Source: Owenia fusiformis (Eukaryota; Annelida; Polychaeta; Sabellida; Oweniidae). From it: a stretch of DNA of 64,000 bases. The position numbers were made by a program, and so were the translations under genes. Below are positions 10,905 through 22,921 of the stretch, in pieces (the first letter of the stretch is position 1; every line of letters begins with the position of its first letter). Below the pieces are notes generated by a model. The model did not search any database, was not told where the DNA came from, and worked only from the letters and a program-made list of their open reading frames with translations. The DNA lies in NCBI GenBank assembly GCA_903813345.2, contig CAIIXF020000001.1, positions 11,197,598 through 11,261,597 on the forward strand, written 5' to 3'.

Positions 10905-11395
10905 TTTCATGGTAACCCCTTAATGTGTACTTTTTAATAAATGATTTCTGTTACCATAGCATCCAATTGGTACACTTCAATAATGAAACTTGTCAGAGTG
11001 GTAGGACATGATAAGATTTACGCGGTAAACACGATACAAAAATATGTCATATTCCGCAACGAATATGGCATATTCACTTGCGGTGTATGACAGATTCACC
11101 TGCGGTATATGGCATACACACTAACCAATGAGAACGTGATACGGAAGTATGCAATTGTCAATTGCATCGATTGAACGAACAAGTAAAACGTTATAAATTA
11201 ATCGTCATAAACTTACTCAATCAATCCAAGCATATTAGTACTCCACGAATTAACTATATTGGTAATCCAGTGTAGTTTTACATTTAGAGTCGATTCTTGC
11301 AACCAATCAAATCAAGGCTTTTAGTATCACGTTTTCATCACCGGTATATGTCATATTCACCAGCGGTATATGGCATATTCCGCAAGTGACTATAT
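10905..11395. repeat. Partial inverted unit plus CATATTCCGC-type repeats
   Basis: 10905-11012 is a partial inverted copy of the unit at 7965 (TTAATGTGTACTTTTTAATAAA, also at 10205). From 11040 to 11395 short motifs such as GCGGTATATGGCATA and CATATTCCGCAA recur near both ends, suggesting another small element. Boundaries are uncertain. Confidence 0.45.
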
Positions 11396-11755
11396 TTGAT
11401 AAATATTATTGATTTATAGGATCATTATGAAAACTTTTCAGTGTTTAAATGTTAAAATATACACATTGATACAATTTTTGACAAAGTAGCAGCCATAAAA
11501 TCCAAACAGATTTGCAAATATTTCACTTTGAGATCAAAGGGACACATTTGGGAGGGGGTCAAATTGAGAATATTTCAAGATATAAATACTATTTCTATGG
11601 TAACCATATCAGTTAGAGATTGGAAATTTCTGGCACTTACTAACCAAAACACACATAAAGTGATCAGTGTATTAGTTCACATCTGGATTGCTAACTTAGA
11701 ATTAACAGCCAGTTACTAATGTCAGACGTTAACGACATTTCGTCCAGTTTTCGAA

Positions 11756-11895
11756 CATCGCCATTTTTCTTGGAGCCATTTTGTTTTAATTTTAGACGAA
11801 ATCCTGATGAAATCATGTCATATCTCATCGCCATTTTTCTTGGAGCCATTTAGTTTTAATTTTAGACGAAATCCTGATGAAATCATGTCATATCT
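11756..11895 (+). repeat. 70 bp tandem duplication in palindrome arm
   Basis: CATCGCCATTTTTCTTGGAG begins at 11756 and again at 11826, and both copies run to the same ATGTCATATCTCATC. The left arm of the same palindrome has one copy, so the duplication arose after the arms formed. Confidence 0.9.
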
Positions 11896-12064
11896 CATCA
11901 AGGAGCCGAGCGGGGTCCGTTTTGATTAATGATTTATTTATCTGGCGATTTTTAATAAATATTCAATAAATTTATGACACCACGGCCAGCTTTTTTCAAA
12001 TGGAGTTCACAGTATTCCAGATGAAATCCCCTCTAGCCAAGTATTGGCTAGAGACTCGAGTAAG

Positions 12065-13888
12065 CCCTACCCTAGTCTAATGTACACCTTTCAAGTCAAG
12101 GTTGCTAGTTCTGATAGCCTCTTTCCATGTAATTGTTATAATGGGTAAAAAATGGAATATTGAATTGCTTATATTTTTGTTTTCAGGACTCGCAAGAGAC
12201 GCTCTTGTTTGAGCCTCTATAGGGTAAGGAAAAAATTGTGTCTTGCTTTATTTATGAAGCCAATTTAAGTCAAAAAGATAGCAATGAAGAGGCAAAAGAA
12301 GAATTAGCATCAAGTACTGATGAATATGACAAAATTAATAACAATGAATCTGGGACACATGTTTGAACGAGGTTCACGTAACCGTCAATCAATATTTTGC
12401 GTAACCGAAATTAAAAATACAATATTATGGCGTTCAAAATATACATTACTAAATGCATCACCGAATGCGATGCCTACAAAAATCGTCAATTTTTTCATTG
12501 ATACACAATAGAAGAAAGCAATGCACCAACCTTAGTTTTGTGTTCCATTGCGGTGGTCGTAGTCGTCTAATCTCGTTTTCAGAGGTGGCCACCGTCATGC
12601 TATAACACCGTGGTTCTGCTGTCTTGGTGATTTAATGAAAATGCATCCACTGAACAGCATTTGAGGTGTTGTTGCCCAGAGGCCAGGAATTTCAGTTATC
12701 TGATTTTTACTCGGTGTTTTACCATTGACTATTCTTCATTTTCCAATTGAAATATTAAATGAGACTTTAATTTCCCGTCTTTTTGGAATTTCTTTCTGAT
12801 ATGATTCTGCCTCAATGTTGATTTTCCGAAAATTGGACACATTCTAATAATCAATTTTGTGTAACAAAGTTGATATCATATTATCATCCATAGATTCTAG
12901 TTTAAGCACATAAAAATTGGGTTGATAGGACATATTTAAGAAATTATTACATTTTAGGGCCACGCTGTATATAACAGATATGTTTATCTATCCAGATGTA
13001 AAAATGTACGACCAAATTTTGTAGGTTTTAAAAGTAATGTAAAACAATAATTTCAATTAAATGTAAAGTTGGAGAAAGGGGAAAGTGGGACGAGATTAAA
13101 AATACCGCAAACTATGTTCTAAAGAAACTATAGCCATGTATAATATTGTTTATACACCCTCCCACTTGTATCTTTGCTTGAAGTATGGCCAATAAGATTA
13201 TCACATTGGGAAGTATCTTTCCTTATTTCCATGTATTGACGCTTCGTGTATTGTTTGCATCTTACTGCCATCTTTCATTCCAAAGCAAGTTTATACTGGG
13301 TCTAATAGTTTTGCAGGATTTAGTGTCTGTTCTCTGCCTTGTAGGTTTTAGCGGGGCATGTAGCTGTTACTCTCGGCACTCACAGTGGTAGTGCTGTGCA
13401 GCGGGCTATGGTAAGGTCGGATGGGTATGTCGGGTTGTCCATAATCACGTGTAGTTATTTCAAACATAAAGTTATCTAAGTTCGTTGTACAATTATGAAA
13501 ATATGTTTGCTGTTTTCAAATATAGGTCTCTCTGGGATTAGTTAGTGAAGGAATCGTTTCAATCTCTCATCAATCCTTGACTTCGGGAATAGAGAGTTCA
13601 ATGCATCAAAAAAGTAAATTCTTAAAAAATCAATCGACGTGTCATGTCAAAATTATAATTGAATTATTTATACAAATTGATGTTTTGCATCTCTGTGATT
13701 TTCCAGCAGAGACTTTTTTAAATCTTTGAAGGTTCTTGAAATAGTGAATGGCCTAATCGTTTCAGAGAAAAAATAAAATGCATCCAGGGGATGCATTGGA
13801 GAGTGTAAATTATAAATAATTTGGTAAAAGTAAAAGTACCTTGTTCCTAGAGTTTCTAGTGCTCTAGTATGGACAAGTAGAACCCCAC
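12065..13888. other. Unassigned intergenic stretch
   Basis: AT-rich sequence with only short open frames (for example 68 codons at 13185) and no recognisable product, splice pattern or repeat. I see nothing here that I can name. Confidence 0.4.
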
Positions 13889-13892
13889 TTAA

Positions 13893-14192
13893 CCCCCCTA
13901 TCACACCAAACTAGTTCTTACCCGTTCTTGCCGGTCCTACGAAAACGTCGTAAAACGGGCTCAATCTGCATGAATCTGGCTTTGGTCGGGAAATATGTCT
14001 ATCTAATAATCAGCTACTTCGTTCATACGTCCATCTTCAATACGTCCATCTCATCGTTCAGGTCGCACCACGTTGGTCTGCAACGTCGTATAATGCGTCC
14101 ATTAGTCTAGAAGGTCATCATGACCTGATTACAGAACGGTATGGTCGCCATCGAACTTTGAATCGATTCAAAATTCTAAATCACATTCCCCG
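13893..14192 (+). mobile_element. Truncated copy of the CCCCCTATCACACC element
   Basis: Preceded by TTAA (13889-13892), it starts CCCCCCTATCACACCAAACT and follows the element at 6912 closely for about 280 bp (ACCCGTTCTTGCC, AATCGATTCAAAATTCTAAA). It stops at CACATTCCCCG, lacking the right arm. Confidence 0.82.
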
Positions 14193-14275
14193 TTGCAATA
14201 TTCGCAAAAACACACAGAAAAATGCTCTCATTTCAAATATTTCAGAAGGATTTGCCAAGGGGGTGACTTTTGGGT

Positions 14276-14760
14276 ATGGATGGGCCGTGCGTGAAGCGTG
14301 CGGAGCAGTCTAGAGTAATTTTGCAAATTTTCTTAAACATATGTTACGTTTGTGATAAAAATGTGAGAGAATTCTGCCTATCGCGTAAAATAAGGAAAAA
14401 AGAAAAATCGCAAATTCGACGTTCCGATAAACGAACCGTTTCGGTAACCAGCGTAATCGAGCGGACATTTTGCTGCATATTTTTCAGCTATGTATTACAT
14501 GTAGGCCTAATCGAAAAAATGTGTAGGCTATATCTCCTAGACTGATGGATGGGCCGTGCGTGAAGCGTGCGGCGCAGTCTAGAGGAATTTTGCACATTTT
14601 CTTAAACATATCTTACGTTTGTGATAAAAATGTCGTGGGAATTCTGCCTAAACGCGTACAATAAGGAAAAAAGAAAAATCGCACCTTCGACGTTCCGACA
14701 AAACTAAACGTTTCGGTAACCAGCGTAATCGAGCGGACTCAAAATATTAGGAAAATCGCA
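14276..14760 (+). repeat. 269 bp tandem duplication
   Basis: ATGGATGGGCCGTGCGTGAA begins at 14276 and again at 14545, and the copies stay alike through GTTTCGGTAACCAGCGTAAT. Two copies are seen; the second breaks off near 14745. The product of the open frame at 14270-14545 is unrecognised. Confidence 0.85.
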
Positions 14761-16914
14761 ATTTTGAGGTCACAAAAGATATGCAAATTAGCTAATTTGC
14801 ATGAATTATAATCTACATGATATATCTTTCATTTTATACCAAGATTATTTAAAACGGATAAGAATTGGAAGTGTTACAAGACAAAACATTTTGTTGGTAG
14901 TTGAAATTAATTCAGCGTCTGTTTCCATAGCAACGGGACCATTTTTAGAACTCATCATGTGGAAGTAATAGTGGTGATGCATAGCTTTCCAAAAATACCA
15001 AGAAACCAAAGGTCAGTCGATCCTTTTTCATTTTATTTTTTCACAAATCTCTTCTCGTCGTTTAAAATTAAAATCATTTTTCTTCAAAATGTTACAGTCC
15101 AAACCCGGTTTTAGCGTAGAAAGTCACATAATACGGCTTGCGTGATTCTCAATTAAAAAGTTCCAAATTAATTATTTTGAATCCCGATAGGCAAAATACT
15201 TCATAGAGGGAGGGGGTAGACATATATGTTCAACTAATGACAAAATATTGTAGAAAAATATGATTTTGCTGTCGTAAGTAAAAGTAAAAGTAAAATGCCG
15301 TGTGGTCAGGTGGTACAGTTTCTGACGTCGTATCATCTACACTTCATTGAATCGAATTTTGACATATATCTATATGTTCTCTGGAAGCTGAGAAATTATG
15401 CAACCGCGGTATAGATGTTAGATTAACGTACCAGAACTTCAGCTCATAACAATCATAATTGCATATAATATTTATTTATCTCCGTCAAGATCACCCAGCA
15501 AGGGATTCAATCATTTTTTAAATTCTAATTCTTCTTACTATACTTTTGTATAAATATTTGCAAACAAGTGCACAGCATGTGTTTGGAACTGCATTATTTA
15601 AAGAGAGAATTATATACCGATACTGTAAATCTTGAAAGGACTGTTGACCGAGAAAATTTAAGCATTTTTTCGAAAGTAGCGGTCAACAACACCTACTAGC
15701 GGTCAACAGAACATATTGTTGACCGCTAATCAACCAATCAGAATTGAGTATTTTAACTGAGGTACTAACAAGATAGATTGGTAGGTCAATTGTACATGTT
15801 GCTTGTCACCCCTATAGATCTGATATTGACTTTAAATTAATGAACGATAACTAAACTGGTTGAAATGATAAATCAATACATTGAGAACTCGATAGTTATC
15901 TGTTATAAATTGGAAGTTATTTTGAATTGATCAATCATCACTGTGATCATACAACAGTCTTGAAATTAAAAAATATTGAACTATAAAGTATAACATTCAT
16001 GAACATATTAACATTTAATTAGAGCATGCAATGTTGCGTACATGTATAAGCTGCGAATATTTATCGTATTTACAATATTTGGCGCAGTGAAAAATAGTGA
16101 AACCATACAAGGATATCATTTTCTCATGAGTGGATATGTCTTTGTCATGTAACATCACCACAACATCGATATTAAATAGCCAATTAACATTTTAGATTGC
16201 ATACTTTTGATTTCCTTCAAACTTAACAGACATGGTCTCATTGATACGGTGTGTCTTGTCAGGATGAATTCTTTAATCAAATATCTTAAATTCAGTCAAT
16301 ACAAGATACAAATATCCATATTATTGGACTAGGTTATTATGAGCATGTCTTCTTTTTATGAAGCGGTATTTTCTACTCTAATTTGAAACACAGCTAACAG
16401 TCATTCATTCAATTTATCTATACTTGTTTTTTGATTTTCCCAAAATTATATTATGCTACTTATTTCTATTTTTCTGTACCTCAGTTAATATAGTGAGGAG
16501 TTTGCGAAATAATAAAAATGGAATTTTTACCTTTATGAAAATTGCCAATTATTTTACAATTTCAATAGCTGACATTGTCCTTATGCGCCACATGCAAACG
16601 ATAGTGAAAGTACATGGATCATCTGACTTGGAATACTATTCATCATTTTATCTATTTTTCTGCCAATTGCATAATTATTCTCTTGTAGTAATGGAATCGG
16701 GCTAAAAGATTTAATAATAGATATAATCTCAAATGATTATTCATTCTATTGTAATCTAATATTGTATATAGTTATCTAATCCATGGTTGAAACTAGTTCC
16801 GATGTGTGAGGTCTCTAAAGAATTTTGTGATATCAATTATGTCCTTTTAAATGTTACGATTTTATCATTCACTTAGCTAACGCTTAACGAAAATTAAAAT
16901 AATCTACTCGGTTA
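14761..16914. other. Unassigned intergenic stretch with one hairpin
   Basis: Mostly featureless AT-rich DNA. At 15698-15728 TAGCGGTCAACA and TGTTGACCGCTA form a perfect 12 bp stem with a 7 bp loop. A further TAGCGGTCAACA lies at 15677 and TGTTGACCG near 15644, perhaps marking a small decayed foldback. No gene seen. Confidence 0.5.
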
Positions 16915-17017
16915 TAAGTGCAGATGCATGCATATCATTTCCTATGTTCTGATGATAGATGCTACAACTGCTGATGCCACAGCTTTGTATATGCTACATG
17001 CCTCTGTTTAATAGGAG

Positions 17018-17024
17018 TATAAAA
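17018..17024 (+). promoter_or_regulatory. TATA box of GPCR copy B
   Basis: TATAAAA, 150 bp upstream of the ATG, at the position equivalent to the TATA element of copy A and in the same conserved context (TTTAATAGGAGTATA). This is the cleaner match to the TATA consensus of the two. Confidence 0.65.
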
Positions 17025-17167
17025 GTGACGGCTTTGTCACCGACAGACAGAGTTCTCAAGAAATGAAACGAATCACAGATAGCGAATAAACTACAAGGCA
17101 ATCAGTTACATAAATATCTCAATAAAGTATTTCTATTTGACGTTATCTGACCTGTAATTACAGAAAG

Positions 17168-19036
17168 ATGAAAACAGGACGTGATGCAAGAGTGTTCGTG
17201 ATGGTTTATTTCATCGTAATAGGGACCACACTCAAAAGTGTGTCATCAACAAATGTATCAGGGTTTAACGAGACGAACCCTCCAAATGGAAAAGTTGATG
17301 TGAATTTGAATATCTCAAGAATTGAACTGAACAGTACAGTTGAAGGCACAACAACAACCAAAAACAGTGACACGACAACTGAAACTGGCAACAGTGACAT
17401 GCAGGTTAATGCCAACCACAGTGGCACAACAACTGTAGATACAATCAGTTTACCAAATGAAGCGCAAATAACTGATATGGCGAATGCAAATGAAGACATT
17501 ACAAAAGTAGTTGATGGCACCGTCACTGTTAACGTAAGCACGACTGTCAAACCAATCAAAATGTTTAAATTGACGTACAAATATTTCATGAGTATGGTAA
17601 CAAAACTTGCAAAATTAGGCATCATAAAGTTCTATACTTTTAAAATTGATAATGATACTATAGATACAGTAACTAATGACACAAAAATCATCATAAAATG
17701 GTCTGAGTATGTTGAGCTAATAAGGACGTTGTATCTGAAGACTCCGAATGCTAAGTGTACACCGCCAGTTGGTGATCCAGTTACGGGCCTCAAACTACCG
17801 TTCGCAGATCACGCCCGTGTAATGCAGATTTACGTCGCGGCTTCTATCTGTGCCATCGGTGCGGTAAGTAACATTCTCGCATACATCGCACTCTCTCGAC
17901 AAAAACAGAATACTAGCGTGTTCACGATGCGTTGCCTTGCAGTGAGTGATTGCATCTATCTCATGTGGAATGGACTTTGGGAAGTTTTATACTGGATATA
18001 TGGACACACATATTGGATGGACAAGTCCGTGGGAGCAAGGTCGCATCACATCAGCCTCGCATATCCGTATGTTTCTACAGTAGGGTATATGCTACAAATG
18101 ACAAGCGTCTGGCTAGTAGTTCTGGTGACCGTGGACCGTTTTGTAGCTGTTTGCTTTCCTCTGAGGGCAGTATCACTATGTACAATATTTCGAGCAAGGG
18201 TTCTCTGTCTTTCTGTTTTCATTATGTCTATCATTTACCATATTCCCATGTTCTTTGAGTGGAAGATGGCCTGGGCGAGGAATATGTGCAGCAGGAAATT
18301 CGAATACGTATTAAGGTTCACGGACACTGGAGAGAACTTCTATTATCAGTTGATTTACGGATTCATTTTGAATCTCATGTTTAAGAATGTCGTACCGATA
18401 TTGATCGTCTTCATATTGAATATAATGTTGATTCGGGATCTCTACCGAGCGAAGAGAGCGCGAATGGAGATTCAGAGTGGGGCTAACACACATTCGAGAC
18501 AAGAGAGAGACATAACGATGACTCTTCTTTCAGTCTCTACGATCCTTGTTATTTGTCTGATACCAAGACTGGCACTGAAAGGCATGCGATTGGTGCTCTG
18601 GATTCCAAAGACAAACGAAGAGAGGATTGCCCAATTTGGGTCCTTGGAGGCATACGATAACTACTATTGGAGTTCGAACTACCTCTTTATAGCTTCTGTG
18701 TTCTTAATGAGGGCCAATTCTGCCGTTAACTTTTTCATCTATTGCATCGTTCGTAAGGATTTTAGGAAAGAATTGCGGGATATTTTTACCTGCAATAAAA
18801 AGAAGGCGAGTAAAGCTCAAACCGACAAAAGTGCACGACTTAGCACACAGGGGCAAGGAACCAAGGAGTTTAGAGGAGAACTGAGAAAGGGTGAACAATA
18901 TATCCCACCAGGTGGGTCGGTGAATGTTGGCTTCTCTTCTACCGACGGACCCAACAATTCCACAATTACAACGTTAGATGTAAGTGAGTTTCAACAAAGA
19001 GCAGCACCAGAATATGGTGAAAGTGTCAGACTTTGA
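17168..19036 (+). CDS. FMRFamide-receptor-like class A GPCR, copy B
   Basis: A 622-residue single-exon receptor, paralogous to 4712-6145. Residues 1-27 look like a signal peptide (VFVMVYFIVIGTTL). The ectodomain to about 215 is Thr/Asn-rich with many N-glycosylation sequons and is about 71 residues longer than in copy A, the extra part lying around residues 102-190. The seven helices occupy about 220-530, with DRF at 323-325 and NSAVNFFIY in TM7. The cytoplasmic tail ends GESVRL* and is complete. About 21 substitutions separate the two cores over roughly 350 residues. The ATG is preceded by TTACAGAAAG, which could be a splice acceptor of a 5' UTR intron; copy A has CACAAAG there. A neuropeptide receptor role is inferred from family resemblance; the ligand is unknown. 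Confidence 0.88.
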   Translation: MKTGRDARVFVMVYFIVIGTTLKSVSSTNVSGFNETNPPNGKVDVNLNISRIELNSTVEGTTTTKNSDTTTETGNSDMQVNANHSGTTTVDTISLPNEAQITDMANANEDITKVVDGTVTVNVSTTVKPIKMFKLTYKYFMSMVTKLAKLGIIKFYTFKIDNDTIDTVTNDTKIIIKWSEYVELIRTLYLKTPNAKCTPPVGDPVTGLKLPFADHARVMQIYVAASICAIGAVSNILAYIALSRQKQNTSVFTMRCLAVSDCIYLMWNGLWEVLYWIYGHTYWMDKSVGARSHHISLAYPYVSTVGYMLQMTSVWLVVLVTVDRFVAVCFPLRAVSLCTIFRARVLCLSVFIMSIIYHIPMFFEWKMAWARNMCSRKFEYVLRFTDTGENFYYQLIYGFILNLMFKNVVPILIVFILNIMLIRDLYRAKRARMEIQSGANTHSRQERDITMTLLSVSTILVICLIPRLALKGMRLVLWIPKTNEERIAQFGSLEAYDNYYWSSNYLFIASVFLMRANSAVNFFIYCIVRKDFRKELRDIFTCNKKKASKAQTDKSARLSTQGQGTKEFRGELRKGEQYIPPGGSVNVGFSSTDGPNNSTITTLDVSEFQQRAAPEYGESVRL

Positions 19037-19325
19037 TAACTGGTCATTGTTACAGATACATGTAGTAAAGGACTGAGACTGACTTTGGTTGAATTAACGT
19101 TTCGATGGTCCAAGACAAGACTATAGTGACAAGATTTCGACCTTGTTCTAAAGTTGTTAGGTAAACATATATGTCGAATTATATATGTAATTAACAAGTT
19201 TTTTTGTATAAATTGTATATATTATGATAGCTTAGACTTACATGTAGTGTTGTGTAGTGTAGTTTTGTACAATATGTATTCATTTTGTAATGACTAATAT
19301 GTCAGGTCATGACATCTAAAGAGTC

Positions 19326-19331
19326 AATAAA
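19326..19331 (+). terminator. Poly(A) signal of GPCR copy B
   Basis: AATAAA about 290 bp after the stop, with a second AATAAA at 19372-19377 separated by a TA-rich microsatellite. Either could serve; the second aligns with the copy A signal. Confidence 0.5.
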
Positions 19332-19379
19332 AGATATATATATATATTGTATTATATTGTATTATGATGTCAATAAAAA

Positions 19380-20843
19380 TAGATAGGAACTATCCCGTTA
19401 TTTACCTATAGTTATATATATTTTAATTTAAGTGGATGAGTGGGTATAATTTTGAATTTAAGAAACAATAAACAACAAAAATAGCTGCAGCTGCCGATGC
19501 CCTATTTTCTTATGATTCGAAGTCGTTACAAAAAATGTATAAAGGTCATGCAGTTTACGTTGCCAACACCAAATCCTCTTGTGATGTTGACAAGCATGTA
19601 TAACGTCCCTTTTCTGTTTTGTGAACTTCAATTATTGATCAACTACGTATAGTGGTCCTGGGTTCGGGTATATCAGAAGCATACAATCTGCACACATAGA
19701 TAAATTCAGACTAACATTTGGATATCTAAACCATGTTGGTAGGTACAAGGTAGATTATAATTTGATTTGTAGTATCCAGATATTAATTATAGGAAATACC
19801 CATAGTAATATTTAGGTCATGATTGGTACGTTGAAAATCCACATCATATATAAAAGGAGGTTCCTCAGGCTTGTGACTGAGCGTTGGTGGGTTTAACGTT
19901 TTAATCCATGGAAACACTCCCCTTCCCTGCATTTTTTAATAATAAGACATAACTGAGTCACTGGACTCTTTTTACAAGTCCAGGAACACTTTAGTGCACG
20001 ATGTATTTTTTATAGGTAACATTTTTAATTTGTTTTTTATTTTTATAGTTAACATTTTTTATTGATTTTTTTTTTGTTTTCTTTCATTTACTTATATAAT
20101 TTACTCCTATTTACAAATAGGCCGGGATGTTTTTCGCTATCGCTAACATAATTAATTTTGATAAATAAGATCTTTCGCAAAACAAAAATATAATTCCGTT
20201 TATCCGATTGAAGAATTTTATTTGTCCAGATGACAATATATCTGCCCTGAAACCGTCTGTAACTAGTACATACAGAAATAAACTGACCCTGGCCTCAGTT
20301 TAAACTGAGTTGAAATATTTAATTTTCACATTTATCTCAATAACAATATACACTCCCCTCCATAAGTTTGGTTCAAGCACAATTCATTGGCTAGCATATC
20401 AAAACCAGTTAATCAAGTCGTAGTTTTGTTCCTTTATTACAATAATTCGGAACTTATGTCTCAGTCACATTTAATCTACGGCAACCGTACGGCGGCCGTA
20501 GGCTCTTCTTTATCGATTTAGTGCAGCCACTGCAGTCGTACGGCCACCGAGAGCAAATGTAACTAAGTTTTCTCCAATAATAGCTTTGATTTAAACAGTA
20601 ATTTCATTTAAATCATTTTCCATGCTTGGACCAAATCTCCATTGATGCAATGCTAAAATTCATTAAAACCTAGGCTTATTTGTATGACAACCAACATGTT
20701 CATGTTTAATCACAATATATACATTGACAGAGTCATCCAATAGTATGTCATTTGAGTTTCAGACAGATTCAACCATCACTTTTTGAGAAGTCATCAAATT
20801 AGTGACTATTGCAAGTTTCCAGCATCGAAGTGAATTGAGGTCT
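19380..20843. other. 3' flank of GPCR B, no gene seen
   Basis: AT-rich DNA, partly duplicated block B (to about 20480). A short palindromic patch, CGTACGGCGGCCGTA, lies near 20487, with GTCGTACGGCC near 20536. No coding region recognised. Confidence 0.45.
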
Positions 20844-21153
20844 AGCCCAAGGAGGATTGACTCCCAGAATCAAAGTCGATATTTTCCAACAATGAAAAAG
20901 TCGAAATGTCGTTATTTTCTGAAATTATAACCGATTATGAATTCAAAATAAAGAGTTCAAAAGGTTTGAACCAATATCTCGATCATTTCTTGTGAGTTTT
21001 GGAATTTTTCGTTAGGAAATAAGAAAAAAAATTCACGATTCAAATGTTGAAGCGAACAAAATGGCGGCTGTCGGAATTAAAATGTTGTAGCACACCCCCA
21101 TATATGGGACAGAATATCGATGTTGCACTCTGGGAGCCAATCCTCCTTGGGCT
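20844..21153. mobile_element. MITE with AGCCCAAGGAGGATTG ends
   Basis: Terminal inverted repeats of 25 bp: AGCCCAAGGAGGATTGACTC at 20844, mirrored at 21129-21153 with one mismatch. About 310 bp, non-coding. A second left-like end, TCTAGCCAAGAGGGGGATTA, follows at once near 21160. Relatives: 61791-61916 and the arms of 9272-12064. Confidence 0.82.
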
Positions 21154-21589
21154 GTTGGGTCTAGCCAAGAGGGGGATTAACCCCAGAGTTCAAAGATGAC
21201 ATACGCTTATAATGTAAACGGGACAGCATATTTTCCATTCAATCGAGGTTGGGCCATGCAGCCGAAGGTAAGCCATACAACCGAATTTTGCCGATTTAAT
21301 CTGACGGAGAATGCTTAGCCTCTCTTTTTGACCAATTAGAGACGTCCTCTTCGCATTCGTGGTACCCTCGTACAACTTCGTTTGCAAAGAACTTGAGGTA
21401 TCTTCGGTCGCAAGCCAAAAGTTGACACCCTAAAGTAAACCTGTATTGAGATGACGTACACCTCTCTGATTGGTCCAAATCGATAAACAAAAATGGCGGA
21501 TTCAAAATTTTCTAATAACGCTTCGAATAATATTATGTTGATTCCTGGCGTATTAACCAATATCAGACTTGCCAACCTAAAATGAAAAA

Positions 21590-22180
21590 TTTTCGGGAGA
21601 TTTAAAAAAAATTGCGGTACTTTTACGGGAGTTTTTTTCAAAATCCAGTTTTTGCGGGAGTTTTTTGAAAAAAAGCGGGAGTTTTTACGGGAGATTTTTG
21701 AAAAAACGGTAGTTTTTACGGGAGATTTAAAAAAAAACAGGAGTTTTTGCAGTAAATTTTGAAAAAAACGGGAGTTTCTACGGGAGATTTTGAAAAAACG
21801 TGAGTTTTTGCGGGAGATTTTGAAAAAAGGTATTTTTCGCGGTAAAATTAAAAAAACGTGAGTTTTTTACGGAAGATTTCAGAAAAACTGGAGTTTTTGC
21901 GGTAGGTTCTGAAAAAACTGGAGTTTTTGCGGTAGGTTCTGAAAAAACGGGAGTTTTTACGGTAGGTTTTTTTAAAAAACGGGAGTTTTTACGGTAGATT
22001 TTTTTAAAAAACGGGAGTTTTTACGGTAGATTTCTGGAAAACGGGAGTTTTTACGGTAGATTCTGAAAAACGGGAGCTTTTACGGTAGATTTCTGAAAAA
22101 ACTGGAGTTTTTACGGTAGATTACTGAAAAAACGTGAGTTTTACAGTAGATTTTGAAAAAACGGTCCCGTTTTTACGGTA
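21590..22180 (+). repeat. Minisatellite, ~30 bp ACGGGAGTTTTTACGG units
   Basis: Roughly twenty degenerate units of the form CGGGAGTTTTTACGGTAGAT plus a short A-rich stretch, immediately inside the left end of the element at 21564. A related array (TTTTACGGGAGTTATACCA) occupies 22600-22895 by the right end. Confidence 0.87.
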
Positions 22181-22599
22181 ATAAATCCAGCGATTTAATT
22201 GGTTGAAATTATTATGACACATGCGCAGTTAATAAATTAATTAGAACTTATAATCTAAAATAGATGTCACGTTCATTATTTCACAGCAGTCCCTACCCAT
22301 AATGCGCCTTATATGGCGGGAATATTTTGTTTAGCGCCATATAAAAACAAAATGTATTCTCCCGACAGAAGTATGACAGAATATGAACTGGCCCCCGTTT
22401 GTGGACATTTGGTGTGTAAACTTATACCGAACTGATCGCAGAAAAGCAATTTGAATGGGAATGAAGTACTTTTAAGTTATTTATGAACGTATCGATAGTG
22501 AACCATGGGAGCCAATCCTTCTTGGAGTAAAAGAAAGAAGCGTGCCTGCAATAATCAAGGTCACAAATTTGTCAAATTCCTTTTAAATACGGTAGATTT

Positions 22600-22895
22600 C
22601 GACAGCAAAAAACGGAGATTTTACGGGAGTTATACCAAGAATACGGGAGATTTTACGGGAGTTATACCAAGAATACGAGAGATTTTACGGGAGTTATACC
22701 AGAATACGGGAGATTTTACGGGAGATTTCAGCAAAAATACGGGAGATTTTACGGCCATATTTTTTTTAAAATTACGGGAGATTTTAGTAGAAATACGGTA
22801 CGGGAGTTTACGGGAGTTTTTACGGGAGAAAACGGTACGGGAGTTTGGTATTTTTTACGGAAAAACAAAAAATTTACGGGAGATTCCCGTAAAAA
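22600..22895 (+). repeat. Minisatellite, right array of ACGGGAG units
   Basis: Units of about 30 bp read ATACGGGAGATTTTACGGGA. The open frame across it (22505-22996) encodes only the repeat and is not a credible protein. Confidence 0.85.
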
Positions 22896-22921
22896 AACGG
22901 GAGGTTGGCAAGTCTGAATAT

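Larger units (their letters stand above)
9272..12064. mobile_element. ~2.8 kb imperfect palindrome with ~350-470 bp arms
   Basis: The left end CTTACTCGAGTCTCTAGCCA and its reverse complement at 12045-12064 begin arms that stay alike to about 9640 and 11600 (ATGACATGATTTTATCAGG, ACGAAATGTCGTTAACGTC, ACTGATCACTTTATGTGTG). The tip holds a small palindrome, CTAGCCAATACTTGGCTAG. The right arm is longer because 70 bp is duplicated. The spacer holds unrelated repeats (9955-11395). The arm interior resembles the smaller element at 20844-21153 (GTTTTGGAATTTTT, AAAATGGCGG), so both probably belong to one family. Confidence 0.8.
16915..20480 (+). repeat. Segmental duplication, block B (continues at 23318)
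   Basis: Paralogue of 4464-7770. It carries the second GPCR and runs past its 3' end to TTACAATAATTCGG near 20443. It is then broken by about 2.8 kb of insertions (including 20844-21153 and 21564-22916) and resumes at 23318-23490 with ATCAATCACCATGTCGATCA. Confidence 0.83.
21564..22916. mobile_element. hAT-like element with perfect 15 bp TIRs
   Basis: CAGACTTGCCAACCT (21564-21578) and its exact reverse complement (22902-22916) are flanked by the direct repeat AATAT on both sides (21559-21563 and 22917-22921). Inside, two arrays of ~30 bp units rich in ACGGGAG flank about 400 bp of other sequence that contains a solo end of the AGGATTGGCTCCCA family near 22506. The end sequence resembles animal hAT elements, but the duplication is 5 bp rather than 8. 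No transposase. Confidence 0.87.
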
